NCBI RefSeq assembly: GCF_001708965.1
Contig: NZ_LVJW01000006.1
Coordinates: 1,054,001 to 1,118,000, forward strand
Source: Candidatus Thiodiazotropha endoloripes
GTDB taxonomy: Bacteria; Pseudomonadota; Gammaproteobacteria; Chromatiales; Chromatiaceae
DNA length: 64,000 nucleotides
Direction: 5' to 3'
The notes under the pieces were generated by a model. That model was not told where the DNA came from. It did no database searches and saw only the letters and a program-made list of their open reading frames with translations. The translations under genes were made by a program, and so were the position numbers. The first letter of the stretch is position 1; each line of letters opens with the position of its first letter. Below are positions 28,382 to 37,432 of this stretch, in pieces.

Positions 28382-30046
28382 ATGTCATCTCAATTGAGTA
28401 TCTCCGGTCTTCCAATGGAAGAGCGGAACCTGCACCTGACTTTCGACGCGGGACAGATCCTGCTCAACGACCACCGCATGGTATTGATGCATACCCACGC
28501 CATGGGGGCCCTGCGAAAAGAGTTGATGGACACCCTGGGCCACGACCGGGCACGGGGCGTACTGACCCGCATGGGTTATGCATCCGGGGCCAAGGATGCG
28601 GACCTGGCCCGCAAACTGCTGCCGGAGTCCAATGACGAGGACCTGCTGCTGATGGGGCCGAGACTGCATACTCTGGAAGGAGTAGTGCATGTTAAACCGA
28701 TCAAGATCGATATCGATATCCGCCAACGCCACTTCTATGGGGAGTTCCTGTGGGAGAACTCCCATGAAGCTTCGGAGCATCTGAAGCTTTTCGGCATCCA
28801 TCCGGAGCCGGTCTGCTGGACACAGATCGGTTATGCCTCAGGCTACACCAGCGAGATCATGGGACGCTTCATCGCCTACCGGGAAGTAGAGTGTCACGCC
28901 AAAGGGGATAAACACTGCCGCATCATCGGCAAGCCGATCGAGGAGTGGGAGGATGCGGACGAAGAGCGACGTCACTACCGCCCGGATCCCATGGCGGAGC
29001 AGCTGCTGGCACTGCAGGATGAAGTAAGCCACCTCCGGGACTCCCTGCAGGAGCAGACCGGCATCGGCGATATGGTAGGCAGCTCCCAGGCCTTCAAGGA
29101 TGCCTGTGACATGCTGCGTAAAGTGGCGGAGAGTCATGTCACGGTGCTGCTGCTCGGTGAGACCGGGGTGGGCAAGGAGATGTTCGCCCGGGCACTGCAC
29201 AGCATCAGTCCCCAGGAGAAAAACCCCTTCGTCGCCATCAACTGCACCACCATCCCGGAAGAGCTGATCGAATCCGAGCTGTTCGGCGTGGAGAAAGGGG
29301 CCTATACCGGCGCACTGCAATCCCGCCCCGGACGCTTCGAACGGGCTCATGGCGGGACCCTGTTCCTCGATGAGGTCGGCGATCTTTCGATGAACGCCCA
29401 GGCCAAGCTGCTGCGGGTTTTACAGGAGGGGGAGATCGAGCGTGTGGGTGACACCAGAACCCGCAAGGTGGATGTACGGGTGATTGCCGCCACCAATGTG
29501 GATCTGCAGGAGGCGGTCGCTGAAGGACGCTTCCGCTCCGATCTCTACTATCGCCTGAACATCTACCCGGTGATCATTCCACCGCTGAGAGAGCGTAAGG
29601 ATGACATCGAGCTGCTGGTTGTGCGCTTTCTGGAAAAGTACACCGCCAGACACGGCAAACGGGTCAGCGGGGTGACTGAGCCCGCACTGCAATCCCTGTA
29701 CGATTACAACTGGCCGGGCAACATCCGTGAACTGGAAAACATGATCGAGCGGGGTGTGATCATCGTGCCGAATGGTCAGGCCATCGATCTCAAGGATCTA
29801 TTCCCCTGTCTCAACATGAGTAAGGATGCACCCAGCATCATGCCCACCAACCCACAGGAACCCCTGCCGTTGGACTCGCTGGTTGCACAGGTGCTGGATC
29901 AATCCGGCAGCATGGAGGCCGTCGAGACACTGATCCTGGAGTCCGCCGTGGAGAAGGCCAACGGCAATCTCAGCCAGGCCGCCAGACTGCTCGGCATGAC
30001 CCGCCCGCAACTGGCCTACCGCCTGAAGAAACGGGATGGGGATTAG
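28382..30046 (+). CDS. dmpR: DmpR/XylR-type phenol-responsive sigma-54 activator
   Basis: A 554-residue cytoplasmic activator. Order: XylR_N sensor plus V4R (about 20-200), linker, AAA+ sigma-54 domain (about 230-460; [12 protein letters not shown] Walker A, loop GAYTGA at about 306-311, LFLDEVGDL Walker [10 protein letters not shown]) and a Fis-type HTH at the end ([20 protein letters not shown]). The sensor keeps the residues known for phenol and zinc binding in MopR/DmpR: His96 and Trp124 for phenol, and Cys145, Glu168, Cys171 and Cys179 for zinc. The loop reads GAYTGA instead of the usual GAFTGA. GGAGG precedes the ATG. It is divergent from dmpK and should activate that promoter. Confidence 0.94.
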   Translation: MSSQLSISGLPMEERNLHLTFDAGQILLNDHRMVLMHTHAMGALRKELMDTLGHDRARGVLTRMGYASGAKDADLARKLLPESNDEDLLLMGPRLHTLEGVVHVKPIKIDIDIRQRHFYGEFLWENSHEASEHLKLFGIHPEPVCWTQIGYASGYTSEIMGRFIAYREVECHAKGDKHCRIIGKPIEEWEDADEERRHYRPDPMAEQLLALQDEVSHLRDSLQEQTGIGDMVGSSQAFKDACDMLRKVAESHVTVLLLGETGVGKEMFARALHSISPQEKNPFVAINCTTIPEELIESELFGVEKGAYTGALQSRPGRFERAHGGTLFLDEVGDLSMNAQAKLLRVLQEGEIERVGDTRTRKVDVRVIAATNVDLQEAVAEGRFRSDLYYRLNIYPVIIPPLRERKDDIELLVVRFLEKYTARHGKRVSGVTEPALQSLYDYNWPGNIRELENMIERGVIIVPNGQAIDLKDLFPCLNMSKDAPSIMPTNPQEPLPLDSLVAQVLDQSGSMEAVETLILESAVEKANGNLSQAARLLGMTRPQLAYRLKKRDGD

Positions 30047-30767
30047 ACATATTTCGTTTTTTATGTCTGCCAATGAACACGAGTCAACACAAATGCTACG
30101 TGATGTGTCTGATAAACCTTGGCGGCCATATGCAACACTCGTCATTCCAGCTTGTCTTCTTCGATTGCAAGAACACCCAACCACGAACGAGATAGAAGAG
30201 ATGCACGAAGGGCGAGGAAAAGCAGTTAATCAATTTGTGCTGCCGCGTCCTTTCAAGGATTAGCAATGAGATCGATAATATTCAGAACTCCGATGCCATC
30301 TCCTCTTGTTCCCGTCCCGGCACGAGCGAGAAGCGCAGGCAAAAACCGATCAGCGAGCCTGACTGTTTGAGCGCAGCGAGTTTCAGGCACGCCGGTTGCT
30401 GCCAAGCATCGCAGCTGACCCGTAGGGGCGTGACGGCTGGGAGCCCTTTCTTTTGGTTACTTTATCTTTTGGCGCAAAAGAAAAGTGACTCGCCCAGGAG
30501 GGCGAAACAGGGAGTATCGGATACGAGGGCAATAACGAGTGGCGACAGACTTGATTATTGGTTTTTTAATCGAAGGGTGAGCCATAGCACAACAACGTGA
30601 TCATTCTGGGTACATCGCCATAATGCATTTATTCCAGACATGAATAGGCATGGGTCAGAGTGGCAGGACTGGTTCAACCAGCCAAAACAACAGAGGTGCA
30701 AGAACGGTTTGCCCTTCCCGATTGCAACAGCACAGAAGCGTGCCTGAATCTTAACGAGATAGCCTAA
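30047..30767. other. Intergenic gap with a dispersed repeat
   Basis: About 720 bases after dmpR. The only structure I can support is the repeat at 30416-30543. An ORF across it (30235-30600) reads through this repeat and is probably not a gene. Confidence 0.55.
30416..30543 (+). repeat. Dispersed intergenic repeat, copy 1
   Basis: About 128 bases that resemble 35198-35320 in the same orientation. Both have GCATCGCAGC, a GACGGCTGG block, AAAAGAAA(A/C)GTGACTCG, an AGGGCGAA(A/C)CAGGG block and ATAACGAGTGGC at the end. The middle differs in length. It is of the TTTTGGTTACTTT...AAGTGACTCGCC kind that recurs between genes in many proteobacteria. Confidence 0.6.
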
Positions 30768-31640
30768 ATGTTCAGCCAGATACTCGAAGTCACCCTGCCT
30801 GTATTTGGCATTGCCCTGCTCGGCTACCTCTATGGCCGGCTCAACGGCAGCGATATGGACTCGGCCAATCGCATCAACATGAATCTGTTTGTGCCGGCAC
30901 TGCTGTTCTATGTCCTGTCGGAGAAGATACCCGACTCCCCTGAGTGGCGCTCCATCGCCCTTGGCACCGTGGTCATCGTGCTGGGCTCCGGACTGCTCAG
31001 CTGGCCTTTGGCCCGGCTGCTGAATTTCCGATCACGGGTGATTCTTCCCCCCATGATGTTCAACAACTCAGGCAACCTGGGCCTGCCGCTGGCGGCGCTG
31101 GCCTTTGGTGAGGAGATGCTGCCCTTTGCGGTGGTTGCCTTCGTGGTCTCCACCAGTCTCCATTTCAGCCTCGGCATCTGGCTGGTCAGTGGTCGCCTGC
31201 ACCCCATGATCCTGCTGAAGAATCCGGTCTTTCTTGCAACGCTGGCCGGCATTACCGCCCATATCGGCGACTGGCATACCCCGGCAATCCTGTTGCCGGG
31301 CCTGGAGATGATCTCCCAGGTGGCGATTCCATTGATGCTGGTCGCCCTGGGGGTCCGCTTGATCCATGTGGATCTCAGCCACTGGCGGGCCGGACTGGCC
31401 GGCGCCCTGCTCTGTCCGGCCACCGGCGTGATCAGTGCCATCGCCGCCATTGCACTGCTAGAGCCCTCCGAACAGATGGGCAAAATCCTGCTGCTGTTCT
31501 CTGTATTGCCCCCGGCGGTGATGAATTTTCTGCTTGCGGAACGTTATCAAGGTGCGGCAGAGGAAGTGGCTGCGATGGTGGCTTTCGGTAATCTCGCCAG
31601 TCTGGCGGTGATCCCCCTCGCTCTGGTCTTCATCCTGTGA
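30768..31640 (+). CDS. AEC (auxin efflux carrier) family transporter
   Basis: A 290-residue inner-membrane permease with about ten TM helices in the AEC/bile-acid-transporter-like fold. Visible are the N-terminal VTLPVFGIALLGYLYGRL, FVPALLFYVLSEK, and the motif MFNNSGNLGLPLAALAFG. Members often export or import small carboxylates; the substrate here is unknown. It overlaps the next gene by 4 bases (GTGA), so the two are probably made together. Confidence 0.85.
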   Translation: MFSQILEVTLPVFGIALLGYLYGRLNGSDMDSANRINMNLFVPALLFYVLSEKIPDSPEWRSIALGTVVIVLGSGLLSWPLARLLNFRSRVILPPMMFNNSGNLGLPLAALAFGEEMLPFAVVAFVVSTSLHFSLGIWLVSGRLHPMILLKNPVFLATLAGITAHIGDWHTPAILLPGLEMISQVAIPLMLVALGVRLIHVDLSHWRAGLAGALLCPATGVISAIAAIALLEPSEQMGKILLLFSVLPPAVMNFLLAERYQGAAEEVAAMVAFGNLASLAVIPLALVFIL

Positions 31641-32914
31641 ATCGTCGCGCAGCGGCTGGCTGGCTGCTTTCAGCCGCAATCGTTGCAGCGGTGGTCCATA
31701 CACTGACGCCAGTACTCCCAAAAACCGTAACCGGCCTACTCACCTGGGGTGCCGGATTGCTGCTGATAGCGGACATCTCTCCCCAGTCCAGAAGGCAAAT
31801 TCTGATTCTGATGGCTGTTGGTGCAGTCGGTATCGGCTGGGGACTTATCCACCGGATCCAACCGGACTGGCGGATGATGCTGTCGGGCAACGCACTGCTG
31901 CTGAGTATGCTGGCCGCGGTCAGCTTTCTACGACTGATCACCCGACCCGACACCCTGGCTGGAGAGCGCCTGCCATCCGGAAGACGGGCGGTCTGGTCGA
32001 CCCTGCTCGGGGTTCACCTGTTCGGTGCCGTGATCAATCTCTCATCGGTCTTCATCATGGGTGATCGGATCAGCCGAAAGGGACGACTCAATCGGGCACA
32101 AACCGTAATACTGACTCGCGGTTTTACCGCAGCGGCGTTCTGGTCTCCCTTCTTCGCCGCCATGGCGGCCGCTTTGACCTATGCCCCCGGGGCGTCTCTA
32201 CCGCAGATCTGGTTGATGGGTATACCCCTGGCCCTCTGCGCCCTGCTGTTCACAGCCCTGGGGTGTCAGCACAACCAGCAATTCACCGGCTATCCAATGC
32301 ACCCGGAGGCACTGTTACTACCCGGTATTCTGGCCATCTGCGTGCTGTTGCTGAACCAGTGGCACAGTGACTGGCATATCCTGGGGATCATCGCTTTGCT
32401 GGCGCCCGGATTATCGCTGGCCGTTCTCTTTCTGCGCCATCCGCAACCCCGAACCAGGGCACGGCAACATATCACCACGGATCTTCCCGGCATGCAGAAT
32501 GAACTTACCCTGTTTCTTGCCGCCGGCGTCATGGCCGCCGGTCTGAATGCGGTCTTCGCCGTCTTTGGCGGTTGGCTTCCTTTTGATCAGTTCAGCGGAA
32601 CCGAAGCTTCGCTGGTGCTACTGTTCATGGTCACGACCTCGATTCTGGGCGTCCACCCGGTGATCAACATTGCGGCCCTGGGAACACTGCTGGCGCCACT
32701 GAATCCGGACGCCTCCCTGTTGGCAATGACCTTCATCGCCTCCTGGGCGATCGGTACCGGCACCAGCCCATTCTCCGGCATCAATCTGGCGATGCAGGGC
32801 CGCTATGCTCAACAGAGCGGAGACAGTCTGAAGTGGAACGGGCTCTATGGCGCAGTGATGGTAATGTTATCCATTCTGGTTCTGAATCTATACGACACAA
32901 CCATACTGCATTAG
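31637..32914 (+). CDS. Multi-spanning membrane protein, unassigned transporter-like
   Basis: A 425-residue protein with about 11-12 hydrophobic helices and a GTG start overlapping the AEC gene. I cannot name a family with certainty. The late segment LGVHPVINIAALGTLLAPL and WAIGTGTSPFSGINLAMQ resemble the conserved half-sites of anion/TRAP-type permeases, and VINLSSVFIMGDR is similar in the first half. The pair may form a transport unit for an aromatic or organic acid given the location in the degradation region, but this is inference. Confidence 0.65.
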   Translation: MNRRAAAGWLLSAAIVAAVVHTLTPVLPKTVTGLLTWGAGLLLIADISPQSRRQILILMAVGAVGIGWGLIHRIQPDWRMMLSGNALLLSMLAAVSFLRLITRPDTLAGERLPSGRRAVWSTLLGVHLFGAVINLSSVFIMGDRISRKGRLNRAQTVILTRGFTAAAFWSPFFAAMAAALTYAPGASLPQIWLMGIPLALCALLFTALGCQHNQQFTGYPMHPEALLLPGILAICVLLLNQWHSDWHILGIIALLAPGLSLAVLFLRHPQPRTRARQHITTDLPGMQNELTLFLAAGVMAAGLNAVFAVFGGWLPFDQFSGTEASLVLLFMVTTSILGVHPVINIAALGTLLAPLNPDASLLAMTFIASWAIGTGTSPFSGINLAMQGRYAQQSGDSLKWNGLYGAVMVMLSILVLNLYDTTILH

Positions 32915-32961
32915 CCGTTGTTACACAGAACTATGATTGATGCAGAATAACGGAGATAGCG

Positions 32962-33942
32962 ATGAGCAAGGCCATCCTGATCAACGAGCATGGTGCCAGC
33001 GACAAACTTCACTATGAAGATGTCCCACTTCAAAAACCCACCGACGGCGAAGTGCTCATCACTCACCAGGCAATCGGCTTGAACTTCATCGATGTCTATC
33101 ACCGAACCGGCCTCTACCCGCCACCCTCTCTACCATTCATACCCGGCATGGAAGGGGCCGGTATCATTGAAGAGCTTGGTTCTAAGGTAGAAGGCTTCGC
33201 AGTCGGTGACCGGGTTGCCTATGGGGCTGGTCCACTGGGCGCCTATGCACAAGCCCGTAACATAACTGCGGAACGACTGGTAAAAATTCCCGACGAAATC
33301 AGCGACAGGGAAGCGGCCGCCATGATGTTGAAAGGCATGACCGCTGAATATCTGATCTGCCGCACCTACCAGGTCAAAGCGGGTGAAACCATCCTGGTGC
33401 ACGCGGCATCCGGAGGTGTCGGACAGATTCTCTGCCAATGGGCATCCGCAATCGGCGCCACGGTGATCGGTACCGTTGGCAATGCGGAAAAAGCGGCTAA
33501 GGCAGAAAAACTCGGCTGCAGATACACCATCAACTACCGCAATGAAAACATCGAACAACGGGTCATGGAGATTACCCAAGGTAGAGGCTTGCCCGTTGTC
33601 TACGATTCAGTCGGCCAGGATACCTTTGAGGCTTCATTGAACTGCCTCGCTGCCAGAGGCCTGCTGGTCTCTTTCGGTCAATCGTCCGGCAAAGTACCAG
33701 CGTTCGACATCACCAGACTGAGCCAGCAGGGTTCACTCTACATCACCCGTCCGACCCTGATGGACTATGTCAAAAGCAGCGACCAGCTTCAGCGCAGCGC
33801 CCAGGCACTCTTCGATATTTATAAAAGCGGTAAAGTGGCCATCAACATTGGCCAGACTTATGCCTTAAGCGAGGCACGACAGGCTCATGACGACCTGGAA
33901 AACAGATTGACAACAGGTAGTACGGTACTGATTCCCGATTAG
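32962..33942 (+). CDS. qorA: NADPH:quinone reductase (zeta-crystallin/QorA type)
   Basis: A 326-residue cytoplasmic medium-chain reductase that reduces quinones or enones with NADPH. N-terminal GroES-like domain (LNFIDVYHRTGLYPPPSLPFIPGMEGAG), then a Rossmann fold with HAASGGVGQILCQWASAIGATVIGTVG. It lacks the structural and catalytic zinc Cys set, as expected of QorA. A GGAGAT stretch lies before the ATG. It follows the transporter pair after 47 bases. Confidence 0.9.
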   Translation: MSKAILINEHGASDKLHYEDVPLQKPTDGEVLITHQAIGLNFIDVYHRTGLYPPPSLPFIPGMEGAGIIEELGSKVEGFAVGDRVAYGAGPLGAYAQARNITAERLVKIPDEISDREAAAMMLKGMTAEYLICRTYQVKAGETILVHAASGGVGQILCQWASAIGATVIGTVGNAEKAAKAEKLGCRYTINYRNENIEQRVMEITQGRGLPVVYDSVGQDTFEASLNCLAARGLLVSFGQSSGKVPAFDITRLSQQGSLYITRPTLMDYVKSSDQLQRSAQALFDIYKSGKVAINIGQTYALSEARQAHDDLENRLTTGSTVLIPD

Positions 33943-34044
33943 TTCCGGCTTAGGAGTCTGGATATAAACCCGCCACCAGAGTAAAAGCTGAATCGGTAGT
34001 TTTCATCAATTCGATGATGTGATCTCACGACGCTCGAATCGTCT

Positions 34045-35064
34045 TCACTGCCCATAGATCGAATTCATCTGACTGGCAATTCGGCTCTGCTCTTTCAGTT
34101 CATTCAAAGGGTACTTCACGATGACGCCATATCGTTGCAGTTCACCGATACGAATTTCCGCATAGGGGACTTCGCTGCCATTATTCGAATCGACCACTAC
34201 ATTATGCTGACCCAGACAGTCCGATCTGTTTTCCAGGCCGCAGTAGACGTCCGAGTGATTGAGGACATTGACCAGCAACTCGAAATAATCATTGATGGTC
34301 TCCAGTCCTCTGGTGGCTTTATCGTGCTTCAACTCAACCTCGGCCAGTTGTTTTCTCAACTGATCGGCCCTGCTGCGGCTCTGATCGATCTCTTCCGCAA
34401 CAAAATCCAGGGCACCATCTTCTGCCCTCAGAGTCTTCAGCTCCATCTTTAAATGGATCCGCTCACGATCGAGATCCGCCTTCTCCTCAGTGTGCCTGGC
34501 CAACTTGAGTACCGCTTCCGCGATCAGATGTTGAAAGGCTCTCTCACGCAAATCGTATCGGACACTCTCCTCGGAATCTGCCGGCTTCACCAGCTGATGA
34601 CCGCTAAAATTAACCACCTGCTGCATCACCTCGCTCTGGATCATATCCCCGACCTGCGCGTGACCCAGGACACTTTTCTCCTGCCGGCTCATCACCATCA
34701 GAGCATAGCCATGTGTCAGAGAAAAACTCTCCGCTCTTTTCACAAATTCGCGAAAATCAGCTGAGTGACTGAACACGTGCTCGATTTGATCGACAGAACC
34801 GAAATAGGCATTCACACGGGGATCACTTGAGTAGGCCTGGCGACTCAAATCTACCGGGCCAGGAAGCTCTGCAATCAATGCATCAGTATGAATCAGGGCA
34901 TTTTCAACCGCCGGCGCAAGTTTTTTACGATAACCCGGGATCAGCTTCAGGCGGGAGTCGAAATGCTCCACTGCCATTTCGATGTGCTTATCCAGTTCAT
35001 CTCGAGAGTAGACAGAAGCATGAGGCTCGCCTGACGACAACAGGTTTTTGATAAATGAAAACAC
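34045..35064 (-). CDS. Hypothetical protein with central coiled coil
   Basis: I do not recognise this 339-residue soluble protein. The N-terminal half is helical with FGSVDQIEHVFSHSADFREFVKRAE. The middle (about 185-260) is a charged coiled coil including RSRADQLRKQLAEVELKHDK. The C-terminal part has YCGLENRSDCLGQHNVVVDS and ends in a mixed region. There is no signal peptide and no TM segment. It is flanked by convergent qorA and by a 350-base gap, so it is probably a single-gene unit. Confidence 0.65.
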   Translation of the reverse strand: MFSFIKNLLSSGEPHASVYSRDELDKHIEMAVEHFDSRLKLIPGYRKKLAPAVENALIHTDALIAELPGPVDLSRQAYSSDPRVNAYFGSVDQIEHVFSHSADFREFVKRAESFSLTHGYALMVMSRQEKSVLGHAQVGDMIQSEVMQQVVNFSGHQLVKPADSEESVRYDLRERAFQHLIAEAVLKLARHTEEKADLDRERIHLKMELKTLRAEDGALDFVAEEIDQSRSRADQLRKQLAEVELKHDKATRGLETINDYFELLVNVLNHSDVYCGLENRSDCLGQHNVVVDSNNGSEVPYAEIRIGELQRYGVIVKYPLNELKEQSRIASQMNSIYGQ

Positions 35065-35420
35065 GACCCGCTAACCCTCCCAATCACAATCCCACTCTGT
35101 CAAAACTATAGCTGTAATCCAGTGAGATGGCGTATCAATCTGCAATGACCAAGCGTTTAACCTCTCTACAAAACAGGCAGTAATCCCAACTGCGCGAGCA
35201 TCGCAGCGGAACCGAAGGGGTATGACGGCTGGGCGCCGTTTCATTTCGCGAGAAAAGAAACGTGACTCGTCCAGCAGGGCGAACCAGGGGCTTGCCCAGA
35301 AGATGACAATAACGAGTGGCAGAGAACATCCGCCCCTAATGAACGCATACAGTTTTTTATTTGTGGCTCATATTGGCGTTAATTCGTGTTCATTTTCAGA
35401 CTAAAAAACTCAAATCAATT
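35065..35420. other. Intergenic gap with dispersed repeat
   Basis: About 356 bases. The part from 35198 to 35320 is the second dispersed repeat copy. Nothing else is seen. Confidence 0.5.
35198..35320 (+). repeat. Dispersed intergenic repeat, copy 2
   Basis: Diverged second copy of the element at 30416-30543, with the same order of conserved blocks but a shorter middle. Confidence 0.6.
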
Positions 35421-36008
35421 TCAGCTAGAACCAGAAGGATAGAGCCAACGGGAAAACAGCCGGGTCAGGAAGGGCAGTACGAAATAGGTCAGTGTCGGCA
35501 CCACAATAATCGTCAGGCTGAAGGTCCTGACGACCAAAGGCAGATCTTCGATGTAGGAACCGATCAACAGACTCAGCAGTGTCACCAGTGTGAACACCCC
35601 CAACCAGACAAGAAATGCCATTTTATACTTCGGCGGATGCACATTGATGGCACAATCGGGCAGGGTAAACCAGGCTTCGAGACCGGTGATTGTCTGAATC
35701 TCCCGAGGCTGACTCACCTGCTCCGCAATCTCCCGCCACTCAGCCCGCTCGGGGGAGCTCTCCCAGTTTTGCAGATTACTCAGGTGATCAAATCTGAAAA
35801 CAATACGGTAACTGCCATTGGGTTTGTTCGGCCTGAACACATTGGTACCCATATGCCCCGGCCACTGCATGGCCGCATTGGTGATACCCGTTATGTAATC
35901 TTCGAATTCCGACTCTTTACCCTCGACGGGTTTGCGGGTCACCATCACGGTAACCGGTGGATCACCCTCAACATTGTCACCAGTTGGGAGCGTATTACTC
36001 TCAGTCAT
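35421..36008 (-). CDS. Antibiotic biosynthesis monooxygenase (ABM)-domain membrane protein
   Basis: A 195-residue protein with an N-terminal ABM/dimeric alpha-beta barrel domain (VTVMVTRKPVEGKESEFEDYI; NVFRPNKPNGSYRIVFRF) and two C-terminal TM helices (about 132-190). This domain plus membrane anchor form is a known group of uncertain function. The ATG at 36008 overlaps the GST stop (ATGA), so the three genes 37227 to 35421 form one tightly coupled operon. Confidence 0.82.
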   Translation of the reverse strand: MTESNTLPTGDNVEGDPPVTVMVTRKPVEGKESEFEDYITGITNAAMQWPGHMGTNVFRPNKPNGSYRIVFRFDHLSNLQNWESSPERAEWREIAEQVSQPREIQTITGLEAWFTLPDCAINVHPPKYKMAFLVWLGVFTLVTLLSLLIGSYIEDLPLVVRTFSLTIIVVPTLTYFVLPFLTRLFSRWLYPSGSS

Positions 36009-36637
36009 CTCAACCAACCTCTGTCCAATTTATCCATTACAATCCTCGGTGCGGTCTTGGTAAACACCGCTGACTCCGTCATTCGATCGAACCACGCCAT
36101 CAGACCGGGAGCACGGGGCGAAGGCATATCGTAAGCCATCGCCAATCCGAAGCGCGTTGCCAGGATAAAATCAGTGATGCCTCCTGATGAGACAAAGTGA
36201 CTCTGCTCTGCCAGTCGCTGTTCCAGATAGGGCATAGCCTGATGCCAATCGCCCATCGCATTGGCAATCACTTCCTCATCCCACTCTGCAGGCGGCTTAT
36301 CGCGCCGCTGAAACACCAGGTCTCTTACCGGTCGACCCACAGCACTGTCTGCATAGAGAGCAATGCTCCTTGCCTCGGCCCGTTGTTCAGGCGAACCTGG
36401 CCACAAGCCACCATAACGCTCATCGAGATACTCCAGCATCACCGATGAATCGTGCAGCACCAGCTCACCGGCTTTAAGCACCGGCACTGTGCCACTTGGC
36501 GTCAATCGGCCCCACTCCTCTTCGTACTCATCGTAGGCCAGTCGTTGGTATTCAACTTTGCAGTGGTGCAACGCCATACGCACCCGCCAGCAAAACGGGC
36601 ACTCCTCTTTATCATAGAGCAGCGTCTGCGGACTCAT
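36005..36637 (-). CDS. Glutathione S-transferase family protein
   Basis: A 210-residue cytosolic GST-fold protein. The thioredoxin-like N-terminus has the redox-type site KEECPFCWRVR (CPFC), TVPVLKAGELVLHDSSVMLEYLDERY, then a helical C-terminal domain. The CPFC motif suggests glutathione-dependent thiol or dehalogenase/isomerase chemistry (omega/beta-like) rather than simple conjugation. It overlaps both neighbours by 4 bases. Confidence 0.87.
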   Translation of the reverse strand: MSPQTLLYDKEECPFCWRVRMALHHCKVEYQRLAYDEYEEEWGRLTPSGTVPVLKAGELVLHDSSVMLEYLDERYGGLWPGSPEQRAEARSIALYADSAVGRPVRDLVFQRRDKPPAEWDEEVIANAMGDWHQAMPYLEQRLAEQSHFVSSGGITDFILATRFGLAMAYDMPSPRAPGLMAWFDRMTESAVFTKTAPRIVMDKLDRGWLR

Positions 36638-37227
36638 AAGCGTGAGAGCCGCAACTCCCGAAGATGTTCCAGCACGAAATCGATACGATCCTGGCCCCAG
36701 AAGATCTCTTCTCCGATGATAAAGGTCGGTACACCCACAGCACCTTTTTCATCCGCCTCCTGCCAGTTACGCATCAGCTGTGCCTGATTATCTGGATCAT
36801 TCGCGGTCTCAGCCAACTCTTCCCGATCGAGTCCAATGCTTTCACCAACCTGCAACAGGATATCGAGCTGTCCAATGTCGGCGCCTTCCGCCCACTCCTT
36901 ACGCATCACCTCATTGATATAGGGTTTCAACACTCCCTTTCGCTCGGCCAACAGCGACCCCGCACCCGCCAGTGTCGGATCGGTGGTTTTGGGAGGTGGA
37001 TTTACCGGCACACCCAGGCGTCTGGCAAAGCGAGCCATATCCTGTCTGGCGATCGGCAGTTTTTTCACCGCCACTTCCGGGGGTGAGCGACCATCCCAAC
37101 CGCCCAGGGGACGCCACACCAGACGGGTATGGTAATCCTCGAATATCGGCCACAGGGTTTTGCTCGCAAGGTAGCAGTAGGGACTGCGGAAATTGAAATA
37201 GAAATAGACGTCAACCGGTTCAACCAT
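36634..37227 (-). CDS. DsbA-like 2-hydroxychromene-2-carboxylate isomerase family protein
   Basis: A 197-residue kappa-GST/DsbA-fold protein. VDVYFYFNFRSPYCYLASKTLWP places the glutathione-activating Ser in RSPYCY, and the cis-Pro region is VGVPTFIIGEEIFWGQDRIDF. Relatives isomerise ring-cleavage products of naphthalene-type compounds with glutathione. The ATG at 37227 (MVEPVD) is preferred to TTG 37233. It is the first gene of a three-gene operon, 200 bases beyond the end of the DUF1329 operon. Confidence 0.86.
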   Translation of the reverse strand: MVEPVDVYFYFNFRSPYCYLASKTLWPIFEDYHTRLVWRPLGGWDGRSPPEVAVKKLPIARQDMARFARRLGVPVNPPPKTTDPTLAGAGSLLAERKGVLKPYINEVMRKEWAEGADIGQLDILLQVGESIGLDREELAETANDPDNQAQLMRNWQEADEKGAVGVPTFIIGEEIFWGQDRIDFVLEHLRELRLSRL

Positions 37228-37389
37228 CGTCAAGATCCTTTAATAAAGTAGCTTCTGATCGATAACTCATTGTTAACCCGGTACATACCGGAAAGAGGGC
37301 TTAACAAATGCTTCGTCAGATTAGAAACAGGGGAAAACCGATCAGCCTGAAGAGATCACTCGCTCAGCTGGTGGCTTTCCCCTGTTGCC

Positions 37390-37421
37390 AAAAAATGTCT
37401 GGCGGCTGGCGCCGCCAGACA
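37390..37421 (-). terminator. Rho-independent terminator of the DUF1302-DUF1329 operon
   Basis: Perfect 11-bp stem TGTCTGGCGGC (37396-37406) / GCCGCCAGACA (37411-37421) with a TGGC loop. On the minus strand it is followed by six T (37390-37395). It lies 12 bases past the DUF1329 stop. Confidence 0.92.
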
Positions 37422-37432
37422 AAAGCACGGTA

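Noticed and set aside
30235-30600. ORF of 121 codons after dmpR
   Set aside because: It reads through a dispersed non-coding repeat and has no family-like region.
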